Source: Chloroflexota bacterium
GTDB taxonomy: Bacteria; Chloroflexota; Dehalococcoidia; Lucifugimonadales; Lucifugimonadaceae
Length of the DNA: 64,000 nt
Direction of reading: 5' to 3'
NCBI GenBank assembly: GCA_018650845.1
Contig: JABIFF010000005.1
Span: 1-64,000 of the forward strand
Shown: piece by piece, positions 34,464 to 43,234 of the stretch
How the letters are laid out: each line of letters begins with the position of its first letter
How positions within the stretch are numbered: the stretch's first letter is position 1
Made by a program: the position numbers and the translations under genes
Notes under the pieces: model-generated
What the model saw: only the letters and a program-made list of their open reading frames with translations
What the model was told of the DNA's origin: nothing
Database searches by the model: none

Positions 34464-35690
34464 GAACATTAGTGGGCACCAGGGCGCCCGTTCGGCGGCA
34501 AACATAGCGTCTGCCAATGCGATAGAACCGTCGGTGTTTTCTTCGACTCGACCTGCTCTTTCAAGCTCAGCCAGCTTCGCGCCACCAAGATAAATCGTCG
34601 AAAGCGTAGCCGTCGGAAGAGTAATATCTGCCGCCTTCGTTGTCGGCACACACGTTGCGCCATCAGGACCACCAGTTAGCTCGAATCGACCACCCCACTC
34701 GGGGATGAACGAATCTTCCACCTCGAACACCAAACTGCCTTCAGCCATATATGTCCGAGCTGAAAGAGCCTCGGCAACGTCCAAGAGCCGATACCAAACT
34801 CCGTCGTACGGCTTTCGCTCAAGCTGTCGCTGGTCTTCAAGCATCCAGGGCAAAGCATCATCCACCGGCGAACGCCACGTGCTGAGCGTGTCGTATAAAT
34901 CTACGTTCAGCAGGTGATTCCATAGTGCGGCATGCGACGCAGCGTTGCTGTGAACAACCATGTCGGCGTTGAGCAAACCATGAACCTGCTCGCCAAACAC
35001 ATGCAATTCTTTTACCAAATAGTGTGCGTAACCGAGAGCATGCCCATCTTCTTCGTACACGACAAGCCAGGGCTTGCCCCAATCACCACCACCGCTAAGA
35101 CCGAGCGCCCATCGATCCCAACTCAGGTCGTTTTTTCTAGGAATACCAGAGTGTGAATTCACTGCTGCTTCCCATGCTTCAGGGAACACTTTCCGGGCTT
35201 CTTCAGGGCTGACATACCGAGTTTTGCCAGGAATTTCTGGGGAGTTCTTGATAACTGCCTTGCGAGTGTCGATTTTGAAATTTTCGTGCTGAATCGACAT
35301 TCCGTAGCCAAAGCGACCGTAAATCGCACTTTCCGATGCCCACAGGGAAGCAACTGGTTGGCCCTTGTCGCGTTCCTGTCGCAACAGATGTTCCATCATG
35401 TTGGTGAGGATGCCACGTCGACGATGAGTGGTTGCAACTGTTACTGCGGTCACACCGGCATTCTTGATAATTTCTCCACCGGGAACAGCGCTTTCGAAGG
35501 CGATCGCACCGGAGGTGCCAACAACTTCTTCGCCGTCGAACGCCGCCATCGACATCTCAGGTGTGAAGGTTTGCCGATCAAGCCGATACTCAGCTTCACT
35601 CGGCTCGTAGTGTCCGCCAAATCCTCGGTCTAGCGAAATCCAGAACCTACGCCTCTCAGCCTCGGTAAATTGTCGGTATTCGATAGTCAT
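34461..35690 (-). CDS. Eis-like GNAT acetyltransferase, copy 1
   Basis: A 409-residue protein with the Eis architecture: GNAT domain with acetyl-CoA loop (VTAVTVATTHRRRGILTNMM), second GNAT-like domain, and a C-terminal sterol-carrier-like domain. The chain ends in CPLMF; in Eis enzymes the C-terminal phenylalanine carboxylate acts as the catalytic base, and this is kept here. The start at 35690 removes 16 unlikely codons that overlap the neighbour. It follows a paralogue by 26 bases on the same strand. Acetylation of amines on small molecules is the likely role; an aminoglycoside resistance role would need tests. Confidence 0.85.
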   Translation of the reverse strand: MTIEYRQFTEAERRRFWISLDRGFGGHYEPSEAEYRLDRQTFTPEMSMAAFDGEEVVGTSGAIAFESAVPGGEIIKNAGVTAVTVATTHRRRGILTNMMEHLLRQERDKGQPVASLWASESAIYGRFGYGMSIQHENFKIDTRKAVIKNSPEIPGKTRYVSPEEARKVFPEAWEAAVNSHSGIPRKNDLSWDRWALGLSGGGDWGKPWLVVYEEDGHALGYAHYLVKELHVFGEQVHGLLNADMVVHSNAASHAALWNHLLNVDLYDTLSTWRSPVDDALPWMLEDQRQLERKPYDGVWYRLLDVAEALSARTYMAEGSLVFEVEDSFIPEWGGRFELTGGPDGATCVPTTKAADITLPTATLSTIYLGGAKLAELERAGRVEENTDGSIALADAMFAAERAPWCPLMF

Positions 35691-35716
35691 GGTGTGTTCG
35701 CTGAGAATCCTATTGC

Positions 35717-36958
35717 CTAGAAGTAGTGCGCACACCACGGTGATGAATCGGTTGAAAACATGCCATGAAGCTTGGCGACTGAACCGGTCGTAATCGCGTC
35801 GATTCGCCCGGCTTCAACTAGCGGTCCCGGAGTCATTCCTCCGAGATAAATCGCAGATAAGTCAGCCGGAGTCATAACCACATCAGGCTTGTCGGTAGTC
35901 TTCTTCACCGACGCCTGTGAGTCGTCTATATCGAGCACGTAAGTACCCGCCACAGCTGGCTGCGACTCGGAAACAAGCCCGATTTTCAGCCGGCCATCAG
36001 CGTTGTAAGTTCGAGCTTCAAGAGCCTTAGGAATATCAAGAAGTCGAACCCACAGAGCGTCGTGCGACTTGCGATTCAAACGACGTGGGTCGGAAAGCAT
36101 CCACCACAGCGGATCGTCGGAAGGACGATTCACAGCGGTGACCTTGCCAACAAGATCAAAATTCAAAATGAATCGCCACATCGTTGCGTGGGCAGTATCG
36201 GTAACCGAAACCTGCTCAACGACTTCGAGCGTGCCCATGTCGGAATCGCCGATTCGATGCATTCGGTACGCGACGTAGCCAGTCTGTTCTCCGGCTTCCT
36301 GGCAGATGGCGAAGAACAGTTCACTTCCGCCGCCACGCACACGTTCTTCATCGAACAGTTCGTAACGCCAGCGACCTTCGTTACGGTTCACTGAACCGAT
36401 GGTCTGCTGGTGCATTTGGTCATATATTCCGGGCAGCATTGCGGCAGCTTCGTCGGCGTCGACAAAGTAAACACTAGCGGCCGATTCGTTTGAAGGATCA
36501 ACCGGCGAGTGCGAGAACGCACCGAAGCTAGGATCGATTTCCCAATCGTAGGAATTCACGGCAAGCCCGTAGTCGAATCGACTGTAGAGATGCGACTGAG
36601 AAGCCCAGAGTCCGCTCACGATGTCGCCACGTTCACGTGCTTCGTCGTGAATCTGAGCCATCATGCGCGAGAACGCACCTTGCCTCTGATGTGTAACCGA
36701 CGTCGTCATATAAGCCACGCCAGCCATCGGCACGCTAGCTCCGCCGGGGACGGTCAGCGAGTAGGAATCAGCACCACCGGTGCCAACAATTCGATCCGAT
36801 GAAGTATCGACAGCTGCGACTAATCGGTCGAGCTCTGCCCTGTCGTTTCGCAGGCGTGCAATGTCGTCCGGGTGCACATGCTGCCCGAATCCGTGCCGAA
36901 CGGCTTTGCGCCATTCGGTGAAATTGCTGTCTGTTACTGAACGTAGTTCGATAGTCAT
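35717..36958 (-). CDS. Eis-like GNAT acetyltransferase, copy 2
   Basis: A 413-residue paralogue of the next gene, with acetyl-CoA motif VAYMTTSVTHQRQGAFSRMM, LYSRFDYGLAV as in Eis family members, and a C-terminal tail WCAHYF ending in the catalytic-type phenylalanine. The start at 36958 (MTIELRSV) mirrors the paralogue's MTIEYRQF. An earlier frame start is rejected because it would run into the divergent dehydrogenase gene. The two genes form a leftward tandem pair. Confidence 0.85.
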   Translation of the reverse strand: MTIELRSVTDSNFTEWRKAVRHGFGQHVHPDDIARLRNDRAELDRLVAAVDTSSDRIVGTGGADSYSLTVPGGASVPMAGVAYMTTSVTHQRQGAFSRMMAQIHDEARERGDIVSGLWASQSHLYSRFDYGLAVNSYDWEIDPSFGAFSHSPVDPSNESAASVYFVDADEAAAMLPGIYDQMHQQTIGSVNRNEGRWRYELFDEERVRGGGSELFFAICQEAGEQTGYVAYRMHRIGDSDMGTLEVVEQVSVTDTAHATMWRFILNFDLVGKVTAVNRPSDDPLWWMLSDPRRLNRKSHDALWVRLLDIPKALEARTYNADGRLKIGLVSESQPAVAGTYVLDIDDSQASVKKTTDKPDVVMTPADLSAIYLGGMTPGPLVEAGRIDAITTGSVAKLHGMFSTDSSPWCAHYF

Positions 36959-37067
36959 TGGAATTACAAATACGGGCATCTCATTGGCCCGACGACGTAT
37001 GCTACGTGTTGCACAACATCCGAACCACCCACCCAAGTAACAAAAAGCAACTAAAGGTACGTTCCGA

Positions 37068-37832
37068 ATGCCCGCCCTTCTTGAGAACAAAATCGCACTG
37101 ATTACCGGAGCCAGTTCAGGCATTGGTCGTGATACAGCGATAGTTATGGCTGGTCACGGAGCGAAGGTTGTTGTTGCAGCACGACGAGAAGCTGATCTTG
37201 CTGAGACGGTGTCGATGATCGAGGCGGCTGGCGGCACGGCTACTTATGCCGTTACTGATGTTTCTAATGGCGCTCAGGTTGAACGTGCGGTTCAGCACGC
37301 CGTTTCTACTTATGGCGGCCTAAATGCGGCGTTCAATAACGCTGGAATCCTCGAACCAAACGGTCATCTTCACGAAGTTGAAGATGACGACTTCGACGCC
37401 ATCATCAATGTGAACCTCAAAGGCGCTTTCTTGAGCATGAAGTACGAAATCGGCTACATGATCGAGAACGGAGGCGGCGCTATCGTCAACGATTCTTCGT
37501 ACATGGGGCTGAACGGCGGAACGGGTCGGCAACCCGCGTACACAGCGAGCAAGCACGGAGTGATCGGACTCACGAGGGCTGCGGCGCGTGACTACGCTCG
37601 CAAGGGCATTCGAGTGAACGCTGTTTGTCCCGGTGTGATCGATACCACGATGATGCACGGACTCGACCGAGGTGGCGATCCTGCGACACGGGCGAAGATG
37701 GAGTCGTGGGTGCCGATGAATCGATACGGCGAGCCTTCCGAGGTTGGCCAAGTCGTGTCGTTCTTATGTTCCGATTCCGCCAGCTACGTAACCGGTCAGG
37801 CAGTTCCGGTCGATGGCGGCGTGACGAGTTAA
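37068..37832 (+). CDS. Short-chain dehydrogenase/reductase
   Basis: A classical SDR of 254 residues. It has the cofactor motif TGASSGIGRD near the start, NNAGI in the middle, and the catalytic Tyr158-x3-Lys162 in YTASKHG, with the upstream serine in NDSSYMG. The C-terminal YVTGQAVPVDGG is typical of the 3-oxoacyl-/glucose-dehydrogenase-like group. A region of RRE after the second strand suggests NADP rather than NAD. The start has AAAGG upstream. It is divergent from the Eis-like pair; substrate unknown. Confidence 0.88.
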   Translation: MPALLENKIALITGASSGIGRDTAIVMAGHGAKVVVAARREADLAETVSMIEAAGGTATYAVTDVSNGAQVERAVQHAVSTYGGLNAAFNNAGILEPNGHLHEVEDDDFDAIINVNLKGAFLSMKYEIGYMIENGGGAIVNDSSYMGLNGGTGRQPAYTASKHGVIGLTRAAARDYARKGIRVNAVCPGVIDTTMMHGLDRGGDPATRAKMESWVPMNRYGEPSEVGQVVSFLCSDSASYVTGQAVPVDGGVTS

Positions 37833-37848
37833 CGTTCGGCATTAAAGC

Positions 37849-37885
37849 TCCCTCTCCTAGCAGGAGAGGGCTGGGGTGAGGGAGG
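37849..37885. repeat. CCTCTCC hairpin with 'gggtgaggga' tail
   Basis: CTCCCTCTCC-tagca-GGAGAGGG followed by CTGGGGTGAGGGAGG. It is the same class as the units at 17276 and 48058 and lies right after the SDR gene, where it may double as a terminator. The rest of the gap to 38166 carries the 16700-type repeat at about 37900-37945, a stem-loop at 37976-38011 and a REP-like unit at 38031-38082; no gene is seen. Confidence 0.6.
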
Positions 37886-37975
37886 AATCACCCGCTGTCG
37901 AAATCTGATTTCCCGAGCGAAGTCATCGGAGTCGAGGGATCTGGGGTGGGGACGCGCACTCATCGACAAACGCGA

Positions 37976-38011
37976 AACGACTCAGGCAGGGCGAACCCCA
38001 ACTGAGTCGTT
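37976..38011. terminator. Bidirectional stem-loop between convergent genes
   Basis: AACGACTCAG (37976-37985) pairs perfectly with CTGAGTCGTT (38002-38011) around 16 bases. It lies between the SDR gene (rightward) and the NAD-dependent oxidoreductase gene (leftward), so could end either transcript. Confidence 0.5.
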
Positions 38012-38030
38012 ATTCATAACTATAGTGGCT

Positions 38031-38082
38031 ACTGATTCTGAATCAACCCTTCGACGGAGCTCAGGATGCAGTTCAGAATGAC
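38031..38082. repeat. REP-like arm with an inserted 20-odd bases
   Basis: ACTGATTCTGAATCA and GTTCAGAATGAC match the two halves of the right arm of the 130-bp elements, but are separated by an extra ACCCTTCGACGGAGCTCAGG-containing stretch. No partner arm is found 130 bases away. Confidence 0.5.
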
Positions 38083-38166
38083 AACGTGGGCGCTCGCGCG
38101 TTCCAAGAAGTCAAAGTCGAGCTGAAGCCTCATCGCCTCGACTCAGCCAACAATACCCAATCTCTC

Positions 38167-38190
38167 AGAAAACGTAGCCACCGCTACCTG
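38167..38190 (-). terminator. Stop-codon-linked mini terminator of the NAD-dependent oxidoreductase gene
   Basis: On the minus strand GTAGC-ggt-GGCTAC overlaps the TAG stop codon and is followed by GTTTTCTGAG. It is the same design as 34442-34463. Confidence 0.5.
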
Positions 38191-39113
38191 GTCCACTGCG
38201 CCTGGTATGGCTGTGGCTCAACATCGTTTGGCTCTGGATCTCGAAGCGTGCCCTCACGCCACGACTCAACCGGAACCCATCCAAGGAGTTTCTCGGCCTT
38301 AGTTACCGATAAAGGACTTCGGAATCCTTCGATTGGCTCACGAAGTTTCACGTCAGGGTGAACCTGTTTGATCGCATCCATCGTCGGAATATCGAGCACT
38401 GTGTCGGTTGCGTTGATGAAGAAAGCTTCGGCTCCGCCAAATTCCTTCTCAATGGTCAAACGGCAAGCTCGGGCTGCGTCGTGTCGACCCACCCAGCTCC
38501 AGAATCCGCCGGCGGCTCGACCAGTGACGGAAGTCTTGTCACCAGATTCAAGGTGAGATTTTCCGTGAGCAGGGTCCCACAGTGCGTGGAATCGCATGTT
38601 GGCGATCTGAACCTTGCCCTCACGACGTCGAACAAACGCCGATGCCATCTCTTCACCAAGCCATTTTGACTGGGAATAGGCATCTTCAACCCGAGTCGAG
38701 TGGTTTTCATCGACTGGGTAGTACTCAGGTGTGTACACCTTTTGGCCCCAACCAGCACCAACAGCGTTGATCGACGAAGCCATGCAAATACGCTCGATGC
38801 CGTGAATTTCGGCTGCTTCGAGAACGTTCCAGTTGGAAAGCATGTTGATGCGGAACAGCTTGTGCTCAGCATCCTTGTTAGGCGCAGGAATAGCAGCCAT
38901 GTGCACAACAGCGTCGGCACCGGTTAGTGCGTTAACCACTTCACCGAAGTTGGTTACATCGACGTCCCACCACTGAGCAGAGTTAGAAGGAGAACCGGGT
39001 CGTGGCGGTACCGAATCGACGTTGTATACGTCGTATCCAGCTGCTGCGAACTCGGCGATGATGTATTCACCAGCCCTACCCGATCCGCCTGTAACAACTA
39101 CCTTCTCTGCCAT
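38184..39113 (-). CDS. NAD-dependent epimerase/dehydratase family protein (extended SDR)
   Basis: A 309-residue extended SDR. The cofactor motif VVVTGGSGRAGEY is at the N-terminus, the serine in MASSINAVG, and the Tyr-x3-Lys in YSQSKWLGEE. The C-terminal part (VTKAEKLLGWVPV) is the usual end of sugar-nucleotide or uronate dehydrogenase-like enzymes. The ATG at 39113 with GGAGA six bases upstream is preferred over one 57 bases earlier. Uronate dehydrogenase is one possible activity, but the exact sugar is not determined. Divergent from the SDR at 39227; the short gap holds the inverted repeat CGGCAT-N7-ATGCCG (39134-39152), a candidate operator. Confidence 0.85.
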   Translation of the reverse strand: MAEKVVVTGGSGRAGEYIIAEFAAAGYDVYNVDSVPPRPGSPSNSAQWWDVDVTNFGEVVNALTGADAVVHMAAIPAPNKDAEHKLFRINMLSNWNVLEAAEIHGIERICMASSINAVGAGWGQKVYTPEYYPVDENHSTRVEDAYSQSKWLGEEMASAFVRRREGKVQIANMRFHALWDPAHGKSHLESGDKTSVTGRAAGGFWSWVGRHDAARACRLTIEKEFGGAEAFFINATDTVLDIPTMDAIKQVHPDVKLREPIEGFRSPLSVTKAEKLLGWVPVESWREGTLRDPEPNDVEPQPYQAQWTR

Positions 39114-39226
39114 TCGATTCTCCGTCTTGAATGCGGCATGTTTAGGATGCCGATAAAAAAATTCTGTCATCCAGTATGAACCGGCTATTCAGTCATTGCG
39201 AACTCTTTGCGGGTAACATCTTTGGC

Positions 39227-39967
39227 ATGACATCACTCAAAGGAAAAACAGCACTCGTAACCGGCGCATCCAAAGGCATCGGTAAAGCTATCGCAATCGC
39301 TTTTGGCGAAGCAGGGGCGAACGTTGTCGCCACTGGCAGGAATCAGGACGAGATCACCGACGTAACAGCGACGATCAGCGCACGTGGAAGCAACGCACTC
39401 GGCGTTACGGCCGATCTTGGAGTGGAATCCGAAATCGATCTTCTCGTGGAAGCTGCGAAAAATGAATTCGGTGGTGTCGACATCCTCGTGAACAACGCAG
39501 GGATCATTCAAGACAGAATCCCTATCGTTGATCTCGACGCCGACCTTTGGCGTGACATCTTGAACGTGAACCTCACAGGATCGTTCTTAATCACCCAAAA
39601 ACTTCTATCGGGAATGATCGAACGTGGAAGTGGCAAGATCATCAACATTTCGTCTATTGGCGGGCGAAAAGGTGGATACGGCCGGGGGGCATATAGAGTC
39701 ACCAAAGCCGGTTTGATTAGCTTCACAGAAACATTAGCTGCCGAAGTCTACGAACATGGGATTATGGTGAATGCCATCTGCCCTGCCGGTACTGATACCG
39801 AAGGATTCCGCCAAGTGTTCAACACCGCTGGCCGATCGGAAGACCCCAAGCTGATGGAGCCAAAAGAAATCGCCGATGTGGCGCTGTTCCTTGCCGGTGA
39901 CACTAGTTCGTCGATCACAGGCGCTGCTATCGACGCATTCGGCGGCTCGAACCCGCTGTTCAACTAA
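39227..39967 (+). CDS. Short-chain dehydrogenase/reductase
   Basis: A 246-residue classical SDR: TGASKGIGKAIA, NNAGIIQDR and the Tyr-x3-Lys of YRVTKAG, with SSIGGRKG before it. The second strand is followed by GRN, suggesting NADP use. It resembles gluconate 5-dehydrogenase-like and FabG-like enzymes. The start at 39227 (MTSLKGK) is preferred because an earlier ATG adds 17 codons with no ribosome site. Its stop overlaps the stop of the convergent FAD oxidoreductase by four bases. Confidence 0.87.
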   Translation: MTSLKGKTALVTGASKGIGKAIAIAFGEAGANVVATGRNQDEITDVTATISARGSNALGVTADLGVESEIDLLVEAAKNEFGGVDILVNNAGIIQDRIPIVDLDADLWRDILNVNLTGSFLITQKLLSGMIERGSGKIINISSIGGRKGGYGRGAYRVTKAGLISFTETLAAEVYEHGIMVNAICPAGTDTEGFRQVFNTAGRSEDPKLMEPKEIADVALFLAGDTSSSITGAAIDAFGGSNPLFN

Positions 39968-41148
39968 CCCATCGAACGATTCACTTCGCCTTTGCCATCG
40001 AGCAGCAAATCGTTCTCAGCGAACCGCTCGATTCGGAACGGGTGAACATCGATCATGTCTGTCGAGCCGTCAACAACAAGATCGCTCATGATCTTGCCTG
40101 TGCCGGGGCTTAGCTTGAATCCATGACCACTGAAGCCTGCACCGACAAATAAACCGTCCAATGCTTGCACCTTGCCGAATGCCGGATGGAAGTCGGGTGA
40201 GCAGTCGTACACACCCGTGTAACCCTGCATTTTTGAAGCCAGTTCCTGACCCGGGAAGCGATTTGCAAATCGTTCCATCAGGCTAACCTCTTCATCCAAG
40301 ATTGGCGCCTTTGCAGCTTCGACTTCGTCATCGATAGGCCCACGCATAGGATCGTGTTCGCCAAGCAACGCCAGCGTTCCACGTTCAGGTCGGTAGTAAG
40401 CCTTTGAGACTCGATCGGAAACTACAGGATGAATATCACCAAAGTCGGGCGTTCGTTCGACCACAGCGATGGCGTGTCGCACCGGGGTGATCGGTAGTTC
40501 AACGCCATGTGGTGCCAATAACGCACTTGTTCGGAATCCAGCTTCGACAATTACGGTATCGGCAGAAATCACGCCCTCAGAAGTTTCTACGCCGGTAACT
40601 TTTCTGCCTTCAGAAGTGACTCTAAGCACTTCAGGCCCGACGCGAACATCGACACCAAGTTCACGCGCTGCAGCGATGAACGAATTCGCTACCGTCGATC
40701 CATCAGCGTGCCCCGAATTGGGTTCCCAGGCTCCTGCTGCTACATCGTCACGGACCAGTCGTGGTTCAATTTCGCCAACTTCATCGACTGATATGTACCG
40801 AGCGTCAATGCCAAGCCTTTGCTGCATTTCGACTACTTCACGACCATGCCCAAGCTCGTCTTCAGGGAACAGAATTAGGAATCCAGTCTTGCGAAATCCG
40901 CTTTCGCCAACACCGACAATATTCTCCCAGTCGCCGTACATCTCACGACCGTACATCGTGACCTTCACCAGCGATTCGAGCGTGTAGTGCATTCGGACAA
41001 TCGCACTCGACCAGCCGGAAGCTCCCGAAGCGATGCCGTCTTTTTCGATTAGGACAATCTTCCCTGCGCCACGCTTTGCCAAATGCCACGCGGTTGAAGC
41101 GCCGTGAACACCACCGCCAACAACAACGATGTCTGCCGTATCTGCCAT
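39964..41148 (-). CDS. DAO-family FAD oxidoreductase (sarcosine oxidase beta-like)
   Basis: A 394-residue flavoprotein. The N-terminal FAD motif is DIVVVGGGVHGASTAWHLA; a GASGWSSAIVR segment follows, and the second flavin contact is GLFVGAGFSGHGFKLSPGTGK, characteristic of the sarcosine oxidase/dimethylglycine dehydrogenase family. AGGAGA lies nine bases before the ATG. Oxidation of an N-methyl amino acid or related amine is likely. It is divergent from the Ldh-type dehydrogenase at 41355; their shared intergenic region holds a clear palindrome. Confidence 0.87.
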   Translation of the reverse strand: MADTADIVVVGGGVHGASTAWHLAKRGAGKIVLIEKDGIASGASGWSSAIVRMHYTLESLVKVTMYGREMYGDWENIVGVGESGFRKTGFLILFPEDELGHGREVVEMQQRLGIDARYISVDEVGEIEPRLVRDDVAAGAWEPNSGHADGSTVANSFIAAARELGVDVRVGPEVLRVTSEGRKVTGVETSEGVISADTVIVEAGFRTSALLAPHGVELPITPVRHAIAVVERTPDFGDIHPVVSDRVSKAYYRPERGTLALLGEHDPMRGPIDDEVEAAKAPILDEEVSLMERFANRFPGQELASKMQGYTGVYDCSPDFHPAFGKVQALDGLFVGAGFSGHGFKLSPGTGKIMSDLVVDGSTDMIDVHPFRIERFAENDLLLDGKGEVNRSMG

Positions 41149-41264
41149 CGAATCGAATCTCCTGAAAAGCGTCTGCAAGCGCCCATGTATGCGTCCCACG
41201 CCTGTCGCGCACTACTTTGACACAAGAATCCGTTCAACAACAGGGGCGCGCCAATCACCAAAGC

Positions 41265-41316
41265 TGCCGAGTGCTAGTAATATTCGCCACATCAGAAATC
41301 ACGAGTGCACTCGGCA
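41265..41316. promoter_or_regulatory. Palindromic operator between divergent oxidoreductase genes
   Basis: TGCCGAGTG (41265-41273) faces CACTCGGCA (41308-41316), and the second site is itself part of a perfect 12-base palindrome, CGAGTGCACTCG (41302-41313). The site sits between the starts at 41148 and 41355, so one dimeric or tetrameric regulator could control both genes. Confidence 0.5.
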
Positions 41317-41354
41317 TTCCCAAACGCACCAAATAGAAAGTTCAGTTTCAGAAA

Positions 41355-42452
41355 ATGGTTCTCGAGAAGCTTAAGCACGTCCCAGATCCTACTTACGTTC
41401 AGCAGGCACCGTTGGTCGAGTTCATTACGAACCTGTTCACAGCCGCTGGAATGCCAGACGGCGAAGCTCGTCTTTGTGCTGACGTGTTGGTCGATGCCGA
41501 CATGAACGGAATCGACACTCACGGCGTTTGCTACAACCTCGATCTGCACTATCTCACTGGACTAATGAACGGCTACATCAACCCAACGCCTAACGTTCAG
41601 GTCACTTACGAAACGCCGGGAACTGCCGTTATCGACGCCGACAGAGGCATGGCGATGATCGCCAGCGTGAAGGCGATGGAACTGGCTATCGAGAAGGCAA
41701 AGACCACAGGTATGGCTTCCGTGGCTGTGAAAAATTCTTCGCACTACGGAGCAGCTGGCTACTATGCTCGACTCGCCCTGAAGCACGACATGATCGGCTA
41801 CACGATGTCGTCGGGTGGCGGTCGTGTGATCATTCCAATGAACGCTCGGTACCCGTGGATGGGTACGAACCCAATGGCGTTCGCTGCTCCGGCTGGCGAA
41901 GAACCTCCGTTCGTTATCGACATGGCTTCGTCGATGACTTCATACGGCAAGGTTTCGATCGCTCAGGCGTTTGGGGTCGATATTCCTGAGGGATGGGCGC
42001 AGGACGCCAATGGCAAACCTGTAACCGACATTTCAAAGCGAAGCGAAGCGATTGGTCAGCCTCCGCTTGGTGGCAAGTACGATACCGGCGCTCACAAGGG
42101 CACTGGAATCGGCGTGATGGCTGATGTGCTTGGTGGAGTTCTGCCGGGTGAACGACTTTCGGGTTTGATGATGGACAACCCTAAGGGCGGACGTTTCTGT
42201 CACTACTTCCAGGCGACTCGAATCGATGGGTTCCGACCTGCCGACGAGTTCAAGACCGACATGGACGAAATGCTCCGAGCGTTCCGCGCTCAAGAGCCTT
42301 CACCCGAAGCCGCAGGCGACGTAATGTACCCCGGCTACCCAGATGCTGGATACGTAACCAAACGCAAAGAATCCGGAGTTCCGCTCCCTCGCCACACAGT
42401 CGAATACTTCAAAAAGATGGCCGATACGTTGAACGTGGAGTTTTCGATCTAG
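41355..42452 (+). CDS. Ldh-family (malate/L-lactate/ureidoglycolate-type) dehydrogenase
   Basis: A 365-residue NAD(P)-dependent enzyme of the L-lactate/L-malate dehydrogenase family that has no Rossmann fold. Recognisable parts are GIDTHGVCYNLDLHYL near the start, NSSHYGAAGYYARLAL, and GTNPMAFAAPAGEEPPFVIDMASSMTSYGKV. The length is normal. Possible substrates are malate, sulfolactate, ureidoglycolate or 2,3-diketo-gulonate; none can be singled out. It faces the sarcosine-oxidase-like gene across a palindromic operator, suggesting co-regulation in a catabolic route. Confidence 0.87.
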   Translation: MVLEKLKHVPDPTYVQQAPLVEFITNLFTAAGMPDGEARLCADVLVDADMNGIDTHGVCYNLDLHYLTGLMNGYINPTPNVQVTYETPGTAVIDADRGMAMIASVKAMELAIEKAKTTGMASVAVKNSSHYGAAGYYARLALKHDMIGYTMSSGGGRVIIPMNARYPWMGTNPMAFAAPAGEEPPFVIDMASSMTSYGKVSIAQAFGVDIPEGWAQDANGKPVTDISKRSEAIGQPPLGGKYDTGAHKGTGIGVMADVLGGVLPGERLSGLMMDNPKGGRFCHYFQATRIDGFRPADEFKTDMDEMLRAFRAQEPSPEAAGDVMYPGYPDAGYVTKRKESGVPLPRHTVEYFKKMADTLNVEFSI

Positions 42453-42470
42453 GAACGTGGGCAGACTTCT

Positions 42471-43172
42471 TTGTACGACCTTACTCCCGAACAAATTGAG
42501 CGTATTTCGAATTTCCGAGGATATGGAATTCCAAGCGCCAAGTTTTGGTTCGTCGGGATGGAGGAAGGCGGAGTTCCCAGCAACGAGGAACTCCAGATCA
42601 GAGCCGACAAGTTTAGTCGGTTTGAGGATCTGGCAAAGTCACACGAAAACTTCAAATCGCACAATATGAGGAAGTCAGTACCAACCTGGCGGATCATGTC
42701 CGCCATAGTGGGTCGTATAAACGGCAATCGTGATTGGTGGGATCTCGAGTCCACAAGGGATTATCAGTCAAGGTACCTAGGTCGACCGGGCGGTGAAACA
42801 TTTCTCACCGAGGTGCTTCCGATGCCTAAAAAAGCAATAAGCGAATGGCCCTACGAAAACCTACTTGGTACACCAAACGAGTATTTAGAAACCGTCCAGG
42901 ATTCGCGGCTGCAGCTACTGCGGAACGACTATTCGGAGTCCAGCCCTAAGCCGGAATACATCTTTTGTTATGGCAAGGAATTCTGGGGCAAGCACGTCTC
43001 AGTATTCGACGGAATTAATTTTGAATCTGAGCTGGAAGGATCTGTCCAGTGGGGGATATATGAGAGCTCCGTCGTAATTCAAACGAAGATGTTCGGGTAT
43101 GGCTGGCACGGATTTAACGAAGAATTCGTCAACAATGTCTGCGAACTTGCCTTGTCGAAGCGCTCGGCTTAG
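42471..43172 (+). CDS. Unrecognised 233-residue protein, possible uracil-DNA-glycosylase-like fold
   Basis: Not assigned to a family with certainty. The order of strand-like motifs recalls the UDG-like superfamily: a first loop FWFVGMEEGG (25-34), then FLTEVLPMP (111-119), YIFCYGKEFW (163-172) and VVIQTKMFGYGWHG (201-214), where UDG-like enzymes have their catalytic loop, base-recognition strand, and C-terminal His loop. The catalytic acids are not conserved as in Ung. The start is a TTG at 42471, 18 bases after the Ldh stop; ATG at 42558 would remove the first motif. Base composition is a little lower in GC than neighbours. It could be a repair or defence protein; this is a fold guess only. 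Confidence 0.55.
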   Translation: MYDLTPEQIERISNFRGYGIPSAKFWFVGMEEGGVPSNEELQIRADKFSRFEDLAKSHENFKSHNMRKSVPTWRIMSAIVGRINGNRDWWDLESTRDYQSRYLGRPGGETFLTEVLPMPKKAISEWPYENLLGTPNEYLETVQDSRLQLLRNDYSESSPKPEYIFCYGKEFWGKHVSVFDGINFESELEGSVQWGIYESSVVIQTKMFGYGWHGFNEEFVNNVCELALSKRSA

Positions 43173-43183
43173 TGAATCAGAAT

Positions 43184-43216
43184 TAAAAAGAAAAGCCCCC
43201 GGTTTTGCCGGGGGCT
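43184..43216 (-). terminator. Terminator of rnpB
   Basis: AGCCCCCGG (43194-43202) pairs with CCGGGGGCT (43208-43216). Read leftwards it is followed by TTTTCTTTTT, a good intrinsic terminator about 20 bases beyond the 3' end of the RNase P RNA. Confidence 0.85.
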
Positions 43217-43234
43217 ATTCACGTGAGTCTTGCC

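Noticed and set aside
34261-34479. A 72-codon leftward frame in the repeat gap
   Set aside because: It is the translated form of a family A repeat (RARRRTTR pattern also at 526 and 48112).
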